DNA of 64,000 nucleotides from Craterostigma plantagineum (GCA_027422505.1 JAPQWV010000758.1:176001-240000), one strand, 5' to 3'. Positions 19,196 to 30,701 are shown, counted from the stretch's first letter. A program made the numbers and translations. Notes: generated from the letters alone by a model not told the origin.

Positions 19196-20494
19196 TCACT
19201 GTTGTCGGGCTTCAACCTTCTTCATCCACAGCCTATCAAGGGCACTATCACCATCACCCTGCAAACGTAGAATCTTCGTCAATAATCCCAGTCGAAGATC
19301 CCAAAATACATCGAAACAAGGTATAAACGAAAGAATGTTTCTTTTCATCTTCGATTATACAACAAATAATAGAACGAGTTGATTGGAGAAAAACAGCAGC
19401 TTGAATCAGTTTGTACCACATAACCATTTTGTAGTCATAAGAAAGATCAAACACATTTGACAGATTTGTACTTAACCTGCGAGCAATCAGATGACTATAT
19501 ACAGAAAGCCAGTTTCAACCCACCATTGGCTTAATTACACTAATGCAAAACACAAAGCGAAAATAAACATAACACGAAAATGTGGGACAATCATTATTCT
19601 ACCACTATAAAGCAATAGTTCTATCTTTAAAGAAAAAGAAAGGCAGTGGACATGCTAAAGGTGAATGGCTATGGGCTGGAAAAGGCTTGCTCGCAACACT
19701 GTACAGAAGGGAGACAACTTCCCACAGTTGAGCGACGATTGAAATTGAGTAACGAGGATGAGTCACGGCTAGCTCAAGATGAAGGTTATTAGGTTACTCT
19801 AGATTCGTTCAATTTACAATTGAATTCTATCAGTTTCCTAATGGCTAGAGATTATCCAAACATAACATTAGTCACAAATTTTCTAAATCAATCATTAGAA
19901 GAGGGTCATTCAAGTGAATCACGGCATCACATAATAGATAAAAGTTGCCAAAAGAAACACGCTGGACTGCTAGAGCTATTCAGCAAACCGACTTCACAAC
20001 AAGTTACTTAACAGCAACTAAAAACAACAATAAAGCAAAATCCTAGAAATTAGTTAAAAAGTTCTCGAAATCAAACGACAAACATATATAACCCATGACT
20101 TAAATATAAGGGAGCAGATTTTTTATTTACGGCAAAGGCAAACAAAGGTCTCACCTGAGCTCGGATGAATCCACAGAGCGCAAAGGTGGAGAATTGACCA
20201 GTGTATCGTCCAGCTTCATCCAAGTGGCCAATGTTGATCTGAACAGATGCATGATCTTTCGATGTGATCAGCCTATTAGTGGCAGAACTAGCCATAAACA
20301 CAGAAGAAATATCAACATGTCAACTTCAGTCAAGGTTTATCCGAATATAATGATAATAATAAATTTACAGGTGAATAATCAGGTGAACATGGTACCAAAG
20401 AATTCAGACAAAAAGATTAAATCTATTATCAGCAGACCACATACCACTTCCTGGGAATATAGAGGTCCATATTCTGCCCCTCTTCGTTCTGCAT
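19196..20494 (-). CDS. RPS21: Cytosolic 40S ribosomal protein S21 (eS21), three coding exons
   Basis: Coding exons on the - strand are 20494-20445, 20287-20155 and 19258-19196, giving 81 residues, against about 82 for plant eS21. Exon 1 encodes [16 protein letters not shown] plus two bases of a split Cys codon. Exon 2 carries the diagnostic [19 protein letters not shown] and [16 protein letters not shown]. Exon 3 ends [13 protein letters not shown] and a TGA. All junctions are GT-AG: donors GTATGT after exon 1 and GTGAGA after exon 2, acceptors GGCTAG and TTGCAG. Introns are 157 and 896 bp, and a further 5'-UTR intron is likely at about 20517-20695. The protein is a small-subunit component on the head/platform side and is needed in every cell. 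The frame is uninterrupted, so this is probably a working gene, the only one in the window. Confidence 0.95.
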
Positions 20495-20516
20495 AGTGGC
20501 TGAAATCTTCGTAATA

Positions 20517-20695
20517 CTGGAAATACTTTAAAACAACAACAAAAATGAATTAATTTGTGCGAACAACAAAGGCGAAGGTGAAGCAACCTGGGGAAAAATC
20601 ATTTACGCAAAAGAATAAATTTCAACAAAACAAACAAGGAAGCAGCAACTAAAAGCAATTTACAAGAATGCTGCAAGATAAAGAGCAGAGCATAC
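20517..20695 (-). other. Probable 5'-UTR intron of RPS21
   Basis: On the - strand a donor CTCGCG/GTATGC at 20696/20695 and an acceptor TATTTCCAG at 20519-20517 bracket 179 bases, 22 bases before the start codon. Plant ribosomal protein genes often have leader introns. Inferred from splice-site strings only. Confidence 0.55.
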
Positions 20696-20751
20696 CGCGA
20701 GAGCTATTGAGGGGCAAATTTTCGAAGAGATCGATCGTTTTATCGCGAAGA

Positions 20752-20808
20752 AAACCCTAATGCGAAAGTTGACTTTAAAGCCCGGAAAGTTGGGCTTATT
20801 ATGGCCCA
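20752..20808 (-). promoter_or_regulatory. RPS21 promoter elements: telo-box and site II motifs
   Basis: AAACCCTAA, the telo-box, lies at 20752-20760. Upstream of it are site II-type TGGGCY motifs: TGGGCT at 20791-20796, GGCCCA (reverse of TGGGCC) at 20803-20808, and AGCCC at 20779-20783. This pairing is established in plant ribosomal protein and other growth-linked promoters, where TCP factors bind site II. It supports the gene call and the transcription start near 20750. Confidence 0.8.
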
Positions 20809-20884
20809 GTAGGAGTTTATTTGTATTGGTAAAAAAAGAAAAAAATCGAAACAATTCTATTACAAATCCCTAATTTATTCCATT

Positions 20885-21056
20885 TCCCCAAGGGGTGTGC
20901 GATGGTTTTAGAAAACCGTCCGCATCGCACCACACGGCACGGTATAATACAATTAACCGTCTAAACTGCGGTTTAATTTAATTTACAAAATCGCACCGTA
21001 ATAATGGTGCGGTGTGAATTTTTGTACAAACCGCACCGCACCGAACCGTACTTTAG
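20885..21056. mobile_element. hAT-like MITE fragment (one end)
   Basis: AAGGGGTGTGCGATGG at 20889 is followed by repeated GTGCGGT / ACCGCACC words up to about 21056. This matches the style of plant hAT MITE ends (GGGGTGTGCGG). No matching inverted end or 8-bp duplication is found downstream, so the element is incomplete. Confidence 0.4.
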
Positions 21057-22014
21057 TTTTTTATATTCTTTTATTATCTGATTTTTCTTTATGGTAATTT
21101 TACACTAATTATATTTGAAATTTATTTTTAGTTTATTTATTTTTCCTTACTAATAAGTCTTGTAATTTTCCCCTCTTTTCACCTTAGGCAAACATCTCCA
21201 ATGAGACTTCAAACGTAGCGTTGGCGCTGTAAATAGCATTGTGAGGAGTGAATAGTATGCTACTACATGAAGAGACAATTTCATTTAAATCACCATTATC
21301 ATAAATTTATATCACATAACAACCTATGTCAGAAAAATATCATGTAAGGGCCAATTTGAAATTATTTGATTTTGATGCATCAAAATAAGAGACAATATTG
21401 CATGTAATTATGACATATTTTTTTGGGTCATACTGTTAATTAAAATGTTATTGTGATGCTTGGATTTTTTTTGTTATGGTAACGATGGTTAAAAAAAGTA
21501 CGGCAACTGTGTGGTTCAACAAACACTTGTTAAATGAAACTTTAAAGGCATTAAAATGGTACAATATATTGAAAACCGTAAAAAAACGATATGAAAAATA
21601 CAAAAAAGTCAACTCTGAACAAAACCTAACATGTCAGAATTATTTCAGCAAAATCTGACAAATAACTGTAACTGACATGTTAGTTATAAAGTCTGGAAAA
21701 AATTCCATGTTAGCATCGGCTCTTGTTTTTCTTAATTTTGGTACGGTGAAAACTTAATTAGGTACAACATTTATCAACAAGTCGCAGACTGCTTAATATA
21801 ATATACACGATATATTTGATAGAACTTATTATGATAAGCGTTTTAGTGGTAATTCGAATTTTTTTATTTGGAAAACCATATTTTCATATGTATATCAGTT
21901 TTATGTTTCACGTTACATCATATCTGACTGAGTATTTCCTATATGTTGGTTTTTTATGACAGAAACCAAGTTTCTCTAGACGATGATGAACATGTGAGAA
22001 CAACTTATGCAAAT
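21057..22014. other. AT-rich intergenic sequence, no gene seen
   Basis: Open frames here are short and biased by composition (for example 21476-21658, Lys/Asn-rich). No family, splice pattern or repeat is recognised before the inverted repeat near 22015. Confidence 0.5.
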
Positions 22015-22089
22015 ATATTAGTGGCGCAAACACCTAAAATGGTCCCCCAATGTTTCTTTATGGACTATTTAGTCTCCGATGTTTGGCGA

Positions 22090-22140
22090 GGACGTCAATC
22101 TAGACAGAAATCGATCATGTGCCTTGCACATGACACCCAT
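22090..22140 (+). repeat. Best-conserved part of the left MULE inverted repeat
   Basis: Runs from GGACGTCAAT to GACACCCAT, and matches the reverse complement of 28411-28461 at 47 of 51 positions. It contains GAAATCGATCATGT and CCTTGCACATGA. Confidence 0.9.
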
Positions 22141-22838
22141 CTTCCTTAAAAAACAAACAATAATAAAGATAATTAACTTAACATTGACAAGGAAATTTAA
22201 CCATAAATTTTAAAAATAAAATATTGGGGAATAAAAAAAAAAAGAAAGAATCGACACCTAACCCTTAGCCCAAAAAATAAGCCCTTACAAGAAATCGATC
22301 CCTGAAGAACTAAGAGAATTTCTAAGATCGAAACCGAAAATCTCAATGGCAAATGGACCTTCTAAAGGTACAAATCCATATGTTTATCACTCATTAAGTG
22401 ATGATGTAGATGATGAGGGTGACGAATTTTATGACAGTGATTTTAATTTGAAGATGATGATACACTCTTTGATGCTCTTGTTGATCAAGTTCTGGATATT
22501 GTGACCCTTTGAGTAAGGGTAAGAAAGTTGTAAATGACCATCAGGTTGTGTCTGAGGATATGTACATATGAATGTAGTGTGAGGATGGTGACCCTGATTT
22601 CGTAAGAGTGAGGATGAGTTTATGAGTGTGTCTGATGATGAGAGGAGGGGTAGATATCCAATATTCAATCTACTAACTGACATGAAAAATCCTGAATCGA
22701 AATTGAGACTGTGTTTTCTTGTAAAAAAGAAGCAAAGTTTGCAATACATAGTCATCGTATTAGGAGTGTTATGATGGTTAGATTCAAAAAAATGATAATA
22801 GAAGGTTGTGGGTTGTGGGTAGGAAAGAGGGTTGTATG

Positions 22839-23385
22839 TAGAGCCGTCAAATGGGCCCGTGGCCCGTGGGCCGGCCCGCCCCGCCCCCCAAAAAGGGCGG
22901 GCTGGGCTGGATATTTTAGGCCCGCCCAGAGGCGGGCCTAAACGGGCCAGCCCGCGCGGGCCGCGGGCTTGGCGGGGCGGGGCGGGGCGGGCTGGCCCGG
23001 GGCCAGCCCGCTTGTTTAAATAAATTATATATATATTTTATATCATATATTATGTTTAAATATATTAATTTAATAGTTAATGATTCCTTAATTATATCAT
23101 AATTAATAAGATATGTATTTATAAATATATAATTATTACATTATTTATCCATAATTTATTATTAAATACCTTAATTAACAAAAGTAATTAATAAATTAAA
23201 TTATAAAATGAAAATACAAAAAAAAATAAATATTTTTTATATGCGGGCGGGCCTGGCCCGCCTGGCCCGCGGCCCGCCGCGGGGCGGGCCGGTCCCTGAT
23301 TTTTAGGCCCGCCCCGCCCCGCCAAGTGGCGGGCTTTGGCGGGCGGCGGGCCAACCCGGCCCGGCCCGCCATTTTGACGGCTCTA
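22839..23385. mobile_element. Non-autonomous hAT element (MITE), 547 bp, inside the transposase gene
   Basis: Starts TAGAGCCGTCAAA and ends TTTGACGGCTCTA, and is flanked by GTTGTATG at 22831-22838 and 23386-23393. The ends carry dense GGCCCGCC / GGCGGGCC words; the centre (23020-23240) is AT-rich. The 8-bp duplication and inverted ends are hAT features. The MULE reading continues on the two sides, so this insertion came after the MULE. Confidence 0.93.
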
Positions 23386-25230
23386 GTTGTATGTGGTCTG
23401 ACTATGTATTTAGAGTGTGTGGGGAAAAGACTTGGCAAATTAAAAGCTATGTGTCTAAGCATAATAACTGTCATTGGAACTTCCATACCAAAATTCTGAA
23501 GTCTAGTTGTTTAGGTAAGACATCTATTAAAAAACACTTAAAATCCAAAGTTGGGTGCAATTGAGTTTTGGAGTGAGATGTGCAATAAACCGAAGGTGGA
23601 CATTTCAAGAAGGCAAGCTTACATAGCCAAGAAGAAAGCAAGGAAATGATTGATTGGAAGATTGAAGAGCAATTTATGCAGGATTCGATACTATTGTCAA
23701 GAACTTAAGAGGTCTGACCGAATGCCACTATCATTCTAAAACTGACTGATGATGAAGAGGGTTATAGATTCCAGAGAATGTACATTTGCTTTTCAGCCTG
23801 TAAAAATGGATTTAAATCTGCATGTAGGCCTCTAATTGGGGTAGATGGATGCTATTTGAAGAATAAGATGGATGGTCAGTTGCTTTCAGCAGTGGGTTTA
23901 GATCCTAAAAATAACATTTTCCCAATCTCATTTGCCTTAGGAGAAGGGAAAATAAAGACATTTGGACATGATTTCCGAAGTTCCTTGAGAGTGATCTAGA
24001 GTTTGAGCCTCAACATCAGTGGACCTTTATCTCTGACAAACAAAAAGGATTGATCCCTGTATTTGAAGAATTATTCCCTGCTACTGAGAACATATTATGT
24101 GTCAGACACATGCACACTAATATGAAGAAGGATAGTTTTGGTGGGACTCGTATAAAAATCGCTATGGGCAGCTGCAAAGCTACTCGAGTGGAGGATTCTG
24201 GAAGGAGAATTGAATAAATCAAAGAACTCGATGAAGATGCATATCGCTGGTTAGTGACAAAGGATCCAGTCCATTGGTCAATGTCACGTTTCATAACTTT
24301 TTTCTAAATGTCATACTTTGTGCGTCCTTCAATAAATTTATTCTAGATGCTAGAGAAGAGCCCATCCTTCCTATGTTTGAAACTATAAGGAATCTGTTGA
24401 TGGCTAGATCGTTGTAAATAGTGAGAAGGCTGGTAAATGGAATACATCAATCTGCCCAAAAATTGTCAAGCAGTTACGGAAAAATATGGAACAACAGAGT
24501 TTATCCCAATGAGATCTGATGTGTGGAGATTCCAGATAAAAGGGATGTATGATCAGAAGACTGTTGATGTTGCTATGAGAACATGCAGCTGTAGAAAATG
24601 GGATTTGACCCGTGTACCTTGCAAACATGCAGTTTCCATTATGTTATGTAGACATGAAGAGCCAGAGGCTTATGTACATCAATTCTACAGTGTTAATGCC
24701 TACAAAAATGCCATCAGTACTCAATTGCACCCACAAATGGATCTGATCTATGGCCTAAGTGTCATTTACAAGCACCATTGCCTCCCGTATCTAACAACAC
24801 GAAACCAGGTAGACCAAATAAGATGGGAGGAGGGAACCTGATGAACCTCCAAGCCAAACTCAAACTCATGCCAAGAAGCTGCCAATGAATAAATGCATTG
24901 TTTGTGGAGAGAGAGAGGTCATCATGCAAGGCAATGTAGAAAGAAAGATCTTCCAGTGCCTGAGAGAGATGATCATTTAGGAAATAAAGATGATCATGTG
25001 GCATATAGAGATGATCTTGTGGCAGATAATGAGGTTCCAGTGGCACATGAGACTCTAAGTGCAACTACCCAGCCTAAAAAACTTCAGGTAATTTGCATTC
25101 TTATATTCAGTGAATTAGAAATACTCGGCCTAATATGTACCATTTCAGGTTAAAAGAAATTTGAGAAGCAAGAGGACAATAACAAGAAGCCAGGGTAAGT
25201 CTCAAGCAATTGTGGTACAAACTTCAAAGG

Positions 25231-27207
25231 TATGTAGGAGACATGAATCGAATTAGAGTGAGTACATGATTAGTGGGTATTGACAGTGCCTAAGCAACAA
25301 GAGACGTGGATGAACAGTTTATTGTAATTGTTTGAAGCGTAAGAGGATTCATTCGAGGGCTAGCAACACATAAAAGCAGAGAGTCAACATTGAGTGAATA
25401 TCAAATATTGGAGAGAAAGATATACCCTTGTAATTCCAACGTGCGTAATCAATAAAGGTTTTCTTTGGGGTCGTGGATGTAGGCGCAACGTTAAAGTCGA
25501 ACCACGTTATATGGCTTGTTCTATTTTACGCCTGGTCGAAATTGCAATAAATGGTGCCGTGAGCGTGAAATGTCACTCTTCTGTTCAATTCAATCATAGA
25601 CGGGATTGGATCGCCCACCGAAGACGAAAGATTTGTTCGTCCGTGCAGGTTTCTCGGATGAATTGAATTATTGAGCAAGTTAAGACAAGAAAGTTTTCTC
25701 CGGGCATGATGGGTTGTGCTCTACGAGTTGGCATCGGAAGGCCGATTGAGTGCCGAGCAGTGAGACGAGGCATCAAAGGCCCACAGACCAAGACAGTCGA
25801 GCGGTATGAAACTCATGGCATCGTCATGGCAGCAAGACGCATAAGAAGCAGCCTGAAATCGGAACAAGCTAAATACAGGACAATGAGCAAGGTAACCAAC
25901 CAAGATAGGTCGGATGAGGCGTAGTGTGCCAAGAAGGGAGCGCAAAGTCGGGCAGCATGGCGCGCACGAGGTCAGCCTAGCGAAGGCCTCGATAGCATGG
26001 TCCGCCAATAGGGTTGCCGATATGGCTAGAGCAGACAAGCCACTCATGAAAGCCAGCATATGCATGAAAGGTAAATACCAGCATATCATGAAACGGCTTG
26101 TGTTGCACATGGAGCAGCTCCGTCATAGGCAGCGGGCTAGCCAGCGTGAGAGCATATGGGTCTGGGTCAGCAGAGTGCGAATGGTTGCCCAGCGCGACAG
26201 AAGCAGTGGAAGGCACAACCATATCAATGTTTTAGTATGTAATCCATCGTGAACGGATTGGGGTGGAGAGTCTGGTCGTGGCACTGTTTGGAGCCGAGCA
26301 TGGCTGTTTGTGCAAAAAATACGCATGTATGAACGACCATGTGCAAGGAAATAGAGAGTGCATGCGACTTGATTCGAGACATAAATCCAAGTGTTGTCCA
26401 TCGATGGTCGTGACTAGCCGAAAACATGCTACTAGTGATGCGCAAGGGTAGCCATGGGACAAGGCAAGGAAATGCTGTAAGCATCAAGCGCCCGGTGCAT
26501 TGGCGAAAACGAATAGGTGGAAAGGATTGCTACGAGGTTGACCGTTGTAGATCGTGAATCGCAGGTCAAGGTAGCCGAAGAGGAACCGACCAGAGCCGGC
26601 GAGCACAAGAATCGTCGGGGGGTAATGGATGAAATTGAAAGGAGCCGAATGATTGTCCAAGCGGGAATTGCTGATGAATGAGGAACAAGGATTTAGCTTT
26701 GAGGGGGTGAATTGCTGGCAAAGCTAAATATTTCAAGGCTAAATGACGGTTTCTATTTTGTATTAAAGAAAACAGTTACATTAAAGAAGTGTGGAACATT
26801 TTTCTACGTGATAAAACTTGTCACCAGCCCACTCTCAAAAAACAGAAAATCATTGAGAATTAAGAGATCGAGGGAGATTGATCCATGGAAGATTGAGTGT
26901 AAGTAGGGTCTTCGTCTTGTAATCTATATGAGGAAGATAAGAGCGTGAAACTTGTAAACACTCAACGTGGGCAATAAAGATCTCAGGTTTTCTCCGTGGA
27001 TGTAGTCTCGAATCTTTGATGAGTTCGAGACGAACCACATTAAATTTCTTGTCGTTCAATTGTCCTTACATTTCGTATTGTGGGTCGTAGTTATCTTGAT
27101 CGATTGAATCGAGTCGGTCGATTTAAATCCCGATAGGTATCTATAGTTAGACTTTTATTTGATTATATTTATGTTCGAATGATATAAAATATGACTTTAT
27201 TTTGTAG
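25231..27207 (+). other. 2-kb intron of the MULE transposase with retroelement-like sequence
   Basis: The boundaries AAG/GTATGT and ATTTTGTAG/AAG are good splice sites, and the coding frame continues across them (…VVQTSK then KSQAPFVEG…). Inside, two diverged copia-type LTR R-U5 modules occur in the same order (AATAAAG, TTTTCT, GTGGATGTAG, CGAACCACxTTA, CTTGT): one at about 25420-25550, followed by a primer-site-like TGGTGCCGTGAGC at 25553-25565, and one at about 26925-27060. A purine tract GAGGGGGTGA lies at about 26700. The interval between has no pol; overlapping ORFs at 25700-26490 on both strands are not credible. Likely a non-autonomous LTR element or two fused LTR remnants. Confidence 0.5.
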
Positions 27208-27754
27208 AAGAGTCAAGCGCCATTTGTCGAGGGAGTTCATATACCACAGTCTCAACATTGAAGGCGCAATTTGCTCTGAGAGGCAAGATTGTGTCAGGTA
27301 GCCAGAGCCAAAGTTCATCAACCCGCTTCATCTCAGCCTACTTCGTCTTAGCCTATTTCCTCCCAGCCAACCATGTTAGAATCCTTCCCTTCTAAATAGG
27401 ACAAAAGCTGAATTCCTCTCAACCCTGATGGTTTAGTGTTAGGCGATATGATGTGATTTGTGTTTTGTTATCCTTTCAGAATTTGTTGTGTTTGGCACTT
27501 TAAGAGCATTACTCTAAGTTGTGTTTTGTACTTTAAGACTATTAAGTGTTATGTTTAATACTCTAAGTTGCAGAAATTTGTGAGCATTTTAAGTTGCAGA
27601 AATTGGTCATTTTGGTACTTTATGTTGGTCATTTTTAATAAACTGATCAAATTCGAAGTCATTACATAAACCATTACAAATACCGTTAGTCATTACATAA
27701 ACGATTACATAAATGATTCCCAAAAGCACTACATAAGTCATTACATAATTATAG

Positions 27755-28311
27755 CTGATAAGCATCACAAATGCTATCGACAATCTGCTCCTATTTCTTC
27801 AGTCTTTTCTTCCAAGGTCCAACCTCACTTTCTAAATGTATAATCTTGTTCTTGCATTTACTAATTTCTTCATCCATTTAATTTTTTTTTGACAAATTTG
27901 CTAAATTGCCCGTCCTCAATTCATGTTCTAGACAATCAATCCTTCATGAACATCATGCGTTCCTTCGATCTAGGACTTATCTCTGGATCCCACCACTCAA
28001 AAACATTACAACCAAGTGGTTTCTACAACAATACAAAAGAAAATCGGGCAGATGCAATAAAACAATTACAATTAACAACATTCGAAATAAATTGGATACG
28101 AAATCAATAATTAAAAATGTGGTTCCAACCCGATATGAGGGCTTCGAAACATCCTTCTAGGGTTCATTGTCGTCCAAGCCGTCGACTATTGAAGCTCAAA
28201 CCCACATTTGCAAAATAACGGCTATATCGGAACAATACCAGGATTTGGGGGTTCGTATCGAGTTCTTCTACTGTTAATGGAGCTCGACGAAGCCGAAGAT
28301 CTGGCGCTCAT
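27755..28311 (-). pseudogene. GRF-type zinc-finger ORF, second gene of the MULE
   Basis: On the - strand an ATG at 28311-28309 starts MSARSSASSSSINSRRTRY, the Ser/Arg-rich start usual for small plant GRF-finger proteins. It continues to a GRF-like finger CKCGFELQ..TAWTTMNPRRMFR near 28230-28150. An intron acceptor TTGTAG near 28030 is followed by KPLGCNVFEWWDPEISPRSKERMMFM, the C-terminal half of the finger with its aromatic-acidic WWDPE. A heptad-like Lys/Glu tail (EEISKCKNKIIHLESEVGP) lies near 27870. In-frame stops and loss of one expected zinc-binding Cys (FRSPH where a Cys is usual) indicate decay. GRF fingers bind nucleic acid. No function in transposition is known to me; that is inferred from its place. 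Confidence 0.72.
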
Positions 28312-28410
28312 GATCGAATTATGGACAATTTGGGAAGAACAATGTCGCCTATGTGCCCTAATTTTAATGGGCCGATTGATTTGCTTGTTCCAAATTCGAT
28401 TATTTAATAT

Positions 28411-28461
28411 ATGGGCGTCATGTGCAAGGTACATGATCGATTTCCGTCTAAATTGACGTCC
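28411..28461 (-). repeat. Best-conserved part of the right MULE inverted repeat
   Basis: Starts ATGGGCGTCATGTGC and ends TTGACGTCC; it is the inverted partner of 22090-22140. Confidence 0.9.
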
Positions 28462-28535
28462 ACGTTGATGGAGTGACCAATTTGGTTGTTCATAATTTTA
28501 GAAATGTGGATCGGTAAGAAATGTTGCGGTGAAAC

Positions 28536-30588
28536 TAATCTTGGTACAGCAAAATTTGAAAATATGGTACAATAAAACTCAACAGTAAGGTACATTCACA
28601 GACCACTCGATGGTACAATACACATTATACTTGATACATATTAGTTTTAATGCAAAAATATTCAGTATACGTAAATATGTTATAAGTTTCATTTCGTAAT
28701 GTATTTAGGGGATTTACCCTCTAATTCGTGGATTTATCGCTTAAATCGAAGCTTCAATAGTAAGATATTCTTTAACATTCATCATTTTAATTGTGAAACT
28801 TGCGTTTTGGAATATAAAGTCATGCTTGTGAGAGTTAACCATCAAATTTGATAATAGATCAATAATATATATACATGTAATGAAATAGTTTTGCATGAAA
28901 ACTGATTAAAATGACCACAAAAAATGCTTACCATAAAAGGCTGTACAAAATATAGCATGAATGTTGTACTATTGCACAACAAGTGACATTATCATGCAAC
29001 AACTTATGAATGTACCTTATTGTGGAGACATAGTATACAACAACTAAATAGTTGACTTACCGAAATTGAGGAACATACTGGCGGGAGATATACCATACTT
29101 TTTTGACATAAAAGTTTTTGTGGGTGTCAGATCGCTCTGTAAGTGTCAGAATTTATTCACACTACCATTAAAAATGCGAGACACCAATAAGGTCTAATCT
29201 TTTGTATTTTCGGTAATTCTTTTACAGCTTTAATATAGTGTACTATTTGGTGTACCTTGTACACCATATGGTTTTTGAACACATCCAACATTGCACCAAT
29301 ATGAAAACCTGCTTATAATAAAATATCTACAAACGAATCAACTTATATGTACGATAATATTGCCAAATCCGCTATGTAGACACGGTTTCTCTACGCGTAC
29401 AACGGTTATGCCCTTGTCAAAAACATATTTCCTCTGGTTAGCCATATATGCATCCGTGTACTTCTGAATACAAAAGTATGCATCATAATCATAAATGAGT
29501 GTCTCTTATCTGCACTATAAAAAAGAGACTTAATACTCCTAATACCGTAGTAATCTATACTATCACGTCGTACATATATAATACACAGACAATACTAAAC
29601 ATGTCATATAACGTACTAAAAACATACATATATCGTACCAAAAATATAATAATTATAATCCTAATTAATACCCAACAAACGAAACTTGAGAGGACTCAAT
29701 TTCAGCTCCAAGAGTCCTAATTGAACAAAACTTACTAGGCTGTTAGGGAAATGAGAAATTCCAACATCCAACGATCGCGATGCCTCTTTTTGGTGTTTGT
29801 TCGTAGGAGCAATTTGTAGTGGGTGCTTCGATTTGAGGCTCAATTGAGGGGAACTTTGACTTTTCCATATAGGTTTTCTTCTTAGCTTTTGAGTTCGTTG
29901 GTTTCCTCAGCTTTTCTTTTTGTTTTGTTTAAGTGAAAGCTAAGTTTCTAATTGGTCATTAGGTGATTAATTTTCTGACATAGGGAGTTATGTGATAGAA
30001 TTTTACGTTGATGGAGATTTATGTGAAATTTTGCTTAATTAAGACAGCTTTTAACAACTGTCAAAGAGAAAATAAAGATAATTTTATTTTTCTAAATGGG
30101 TTTATGCTACTTGGATTTGAAATAAGTTGAAAAAAATGATGCTTTACTTGACTTGGGCTTAATTGTTGGGCTTATATATTCGTTTTAATATATCATTCAT
30201 ATATATTTTAATTTCGAAACTTAATCAACGAATTTTAAATTATTTTATTTCATTAAATTTGTAGAGAAAATATTGATTACTCTGTCTCATCATTACAATA
30301 ATATCAAAAAAGTGACTGGCATATGTTTATATTTTTATATATTATATTTTTTCGCATTATAAGTGGGTTACCCAAAATACTCATGTGATGCGCTACGCTA
30401 TTTGCTACGCAATACTGGAATTAAAACACGACGCATAACGCAATATGCGTTTTAAAACATTGCTTTGATATCATAGGTTTTGGGAAATTGTGACAACCTT
30501 TTTCTTGTTGTATCAAAGTTTGTGTTGACTCATGTTGATGAGTTCATCGATCAGCTTCTAACGAAAGATTATTCTCGTGACATTGCCA
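28536..30588. other. AT-rich intergenic sequence, no gene seen
   Basis: Short ORFs occur on both strands but none resembles a protein family. GGTACAATA-like strings recur near 28565, 28615 and 29250. A MITE or old repeat could be present but no inverted ends were found. Confidence 0.45.
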
Positions 30589-30591
30589 TTA

Positions 30592-30701
30592 GGGGGTGTT
30601 TGTTTTGGGGTGATCTCCAAAACATCACCGTGATCCTCTTATCACCTCCTCATCACTGTGTTTGTTTTTTGTAGGTGATGAGTCATCACCGTAATGAAGT
30701 T
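30592..30701 (+). mobile_element. PIF/Harbinger-type MITE left end, truncated
   Basis: TTA at 30589-30591 is followed by GGGGGTGTTTGTTTTGGGGTGATC, the usual end of Tourist-like elements that duplicate TTA or TAA. The following TCACC / GGTGA words pair within the stretch. The other end is not found; the retroelement boundary follows at once. Confidence 0.5.

Larger units (their letters stand above)
22349..27401 (+). pseudogene. mudrA-like MULE transposase, interrupted and mutated
   Basis: The start ATG at 22349 opens an acidic N-terminal part, then MVRFKK and RRLWVV-like residues of the MuDR N-terminal domain near 22770. The frame continues after the hAT MITE with DYVFRVCGEKTWQIKSY and CHWNFHTKIL. 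The catalytic MULE domain follows: GVDGCYLKNKMDGQLL near 23840, FISDKQKGLIPVFEELFP near 24030, and CVRHMHTNMKK. A SWIM zinc finger (CSCRKWDLTRVPCKHA) is near 24585 and a CCHC knuckle (CIVCGERGHHARQC) near 24900. A short GT-AG intron (about 25088-25148) and a 2-kb GT-AG intron (25231-27207) lead to a Ser/Gln/Pro-rich tail ending TAG at 27399-27401. Frameshifts and stops occur at several points (for example near 22450, 24000, 24220 and 24300). The family product binds the inverted repeats and catalyses cut-and-paste transposition. Confidence 0.88.
22015..28535. mobile_element. MuDR-type element (MULE) with terminal inverted repeats and two convergent genes
   Basis: Bases 22090-22140 and 28411-28461 are inverted copies of each other with 4 mismatches in 51. 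Weaker similarity continues outward for roughly 70 bases on each side (shared ATTAGT, CGCAA, TTATGRAC). Between them a mudrA-like transposase reads right starting about 200 bases inside the left repeat, and a GRF zinc-finger ORF reads left starting about 100 bases inside the right repeat. Both would be driven from the inverted repeats, as in maize MuDR. The outer limits are approximate and no target duplication was identified. A hAT MITE and retroelement-like DNA have inserted into it. Confidence 0.8.

Noticed and set aside
25700..26490. Several overlapping ORFs of 60-129 codons on both strands
   Set aside because: They lie inside an intron with retroelement-like sequence, overlap each other in all frames and show no domain.
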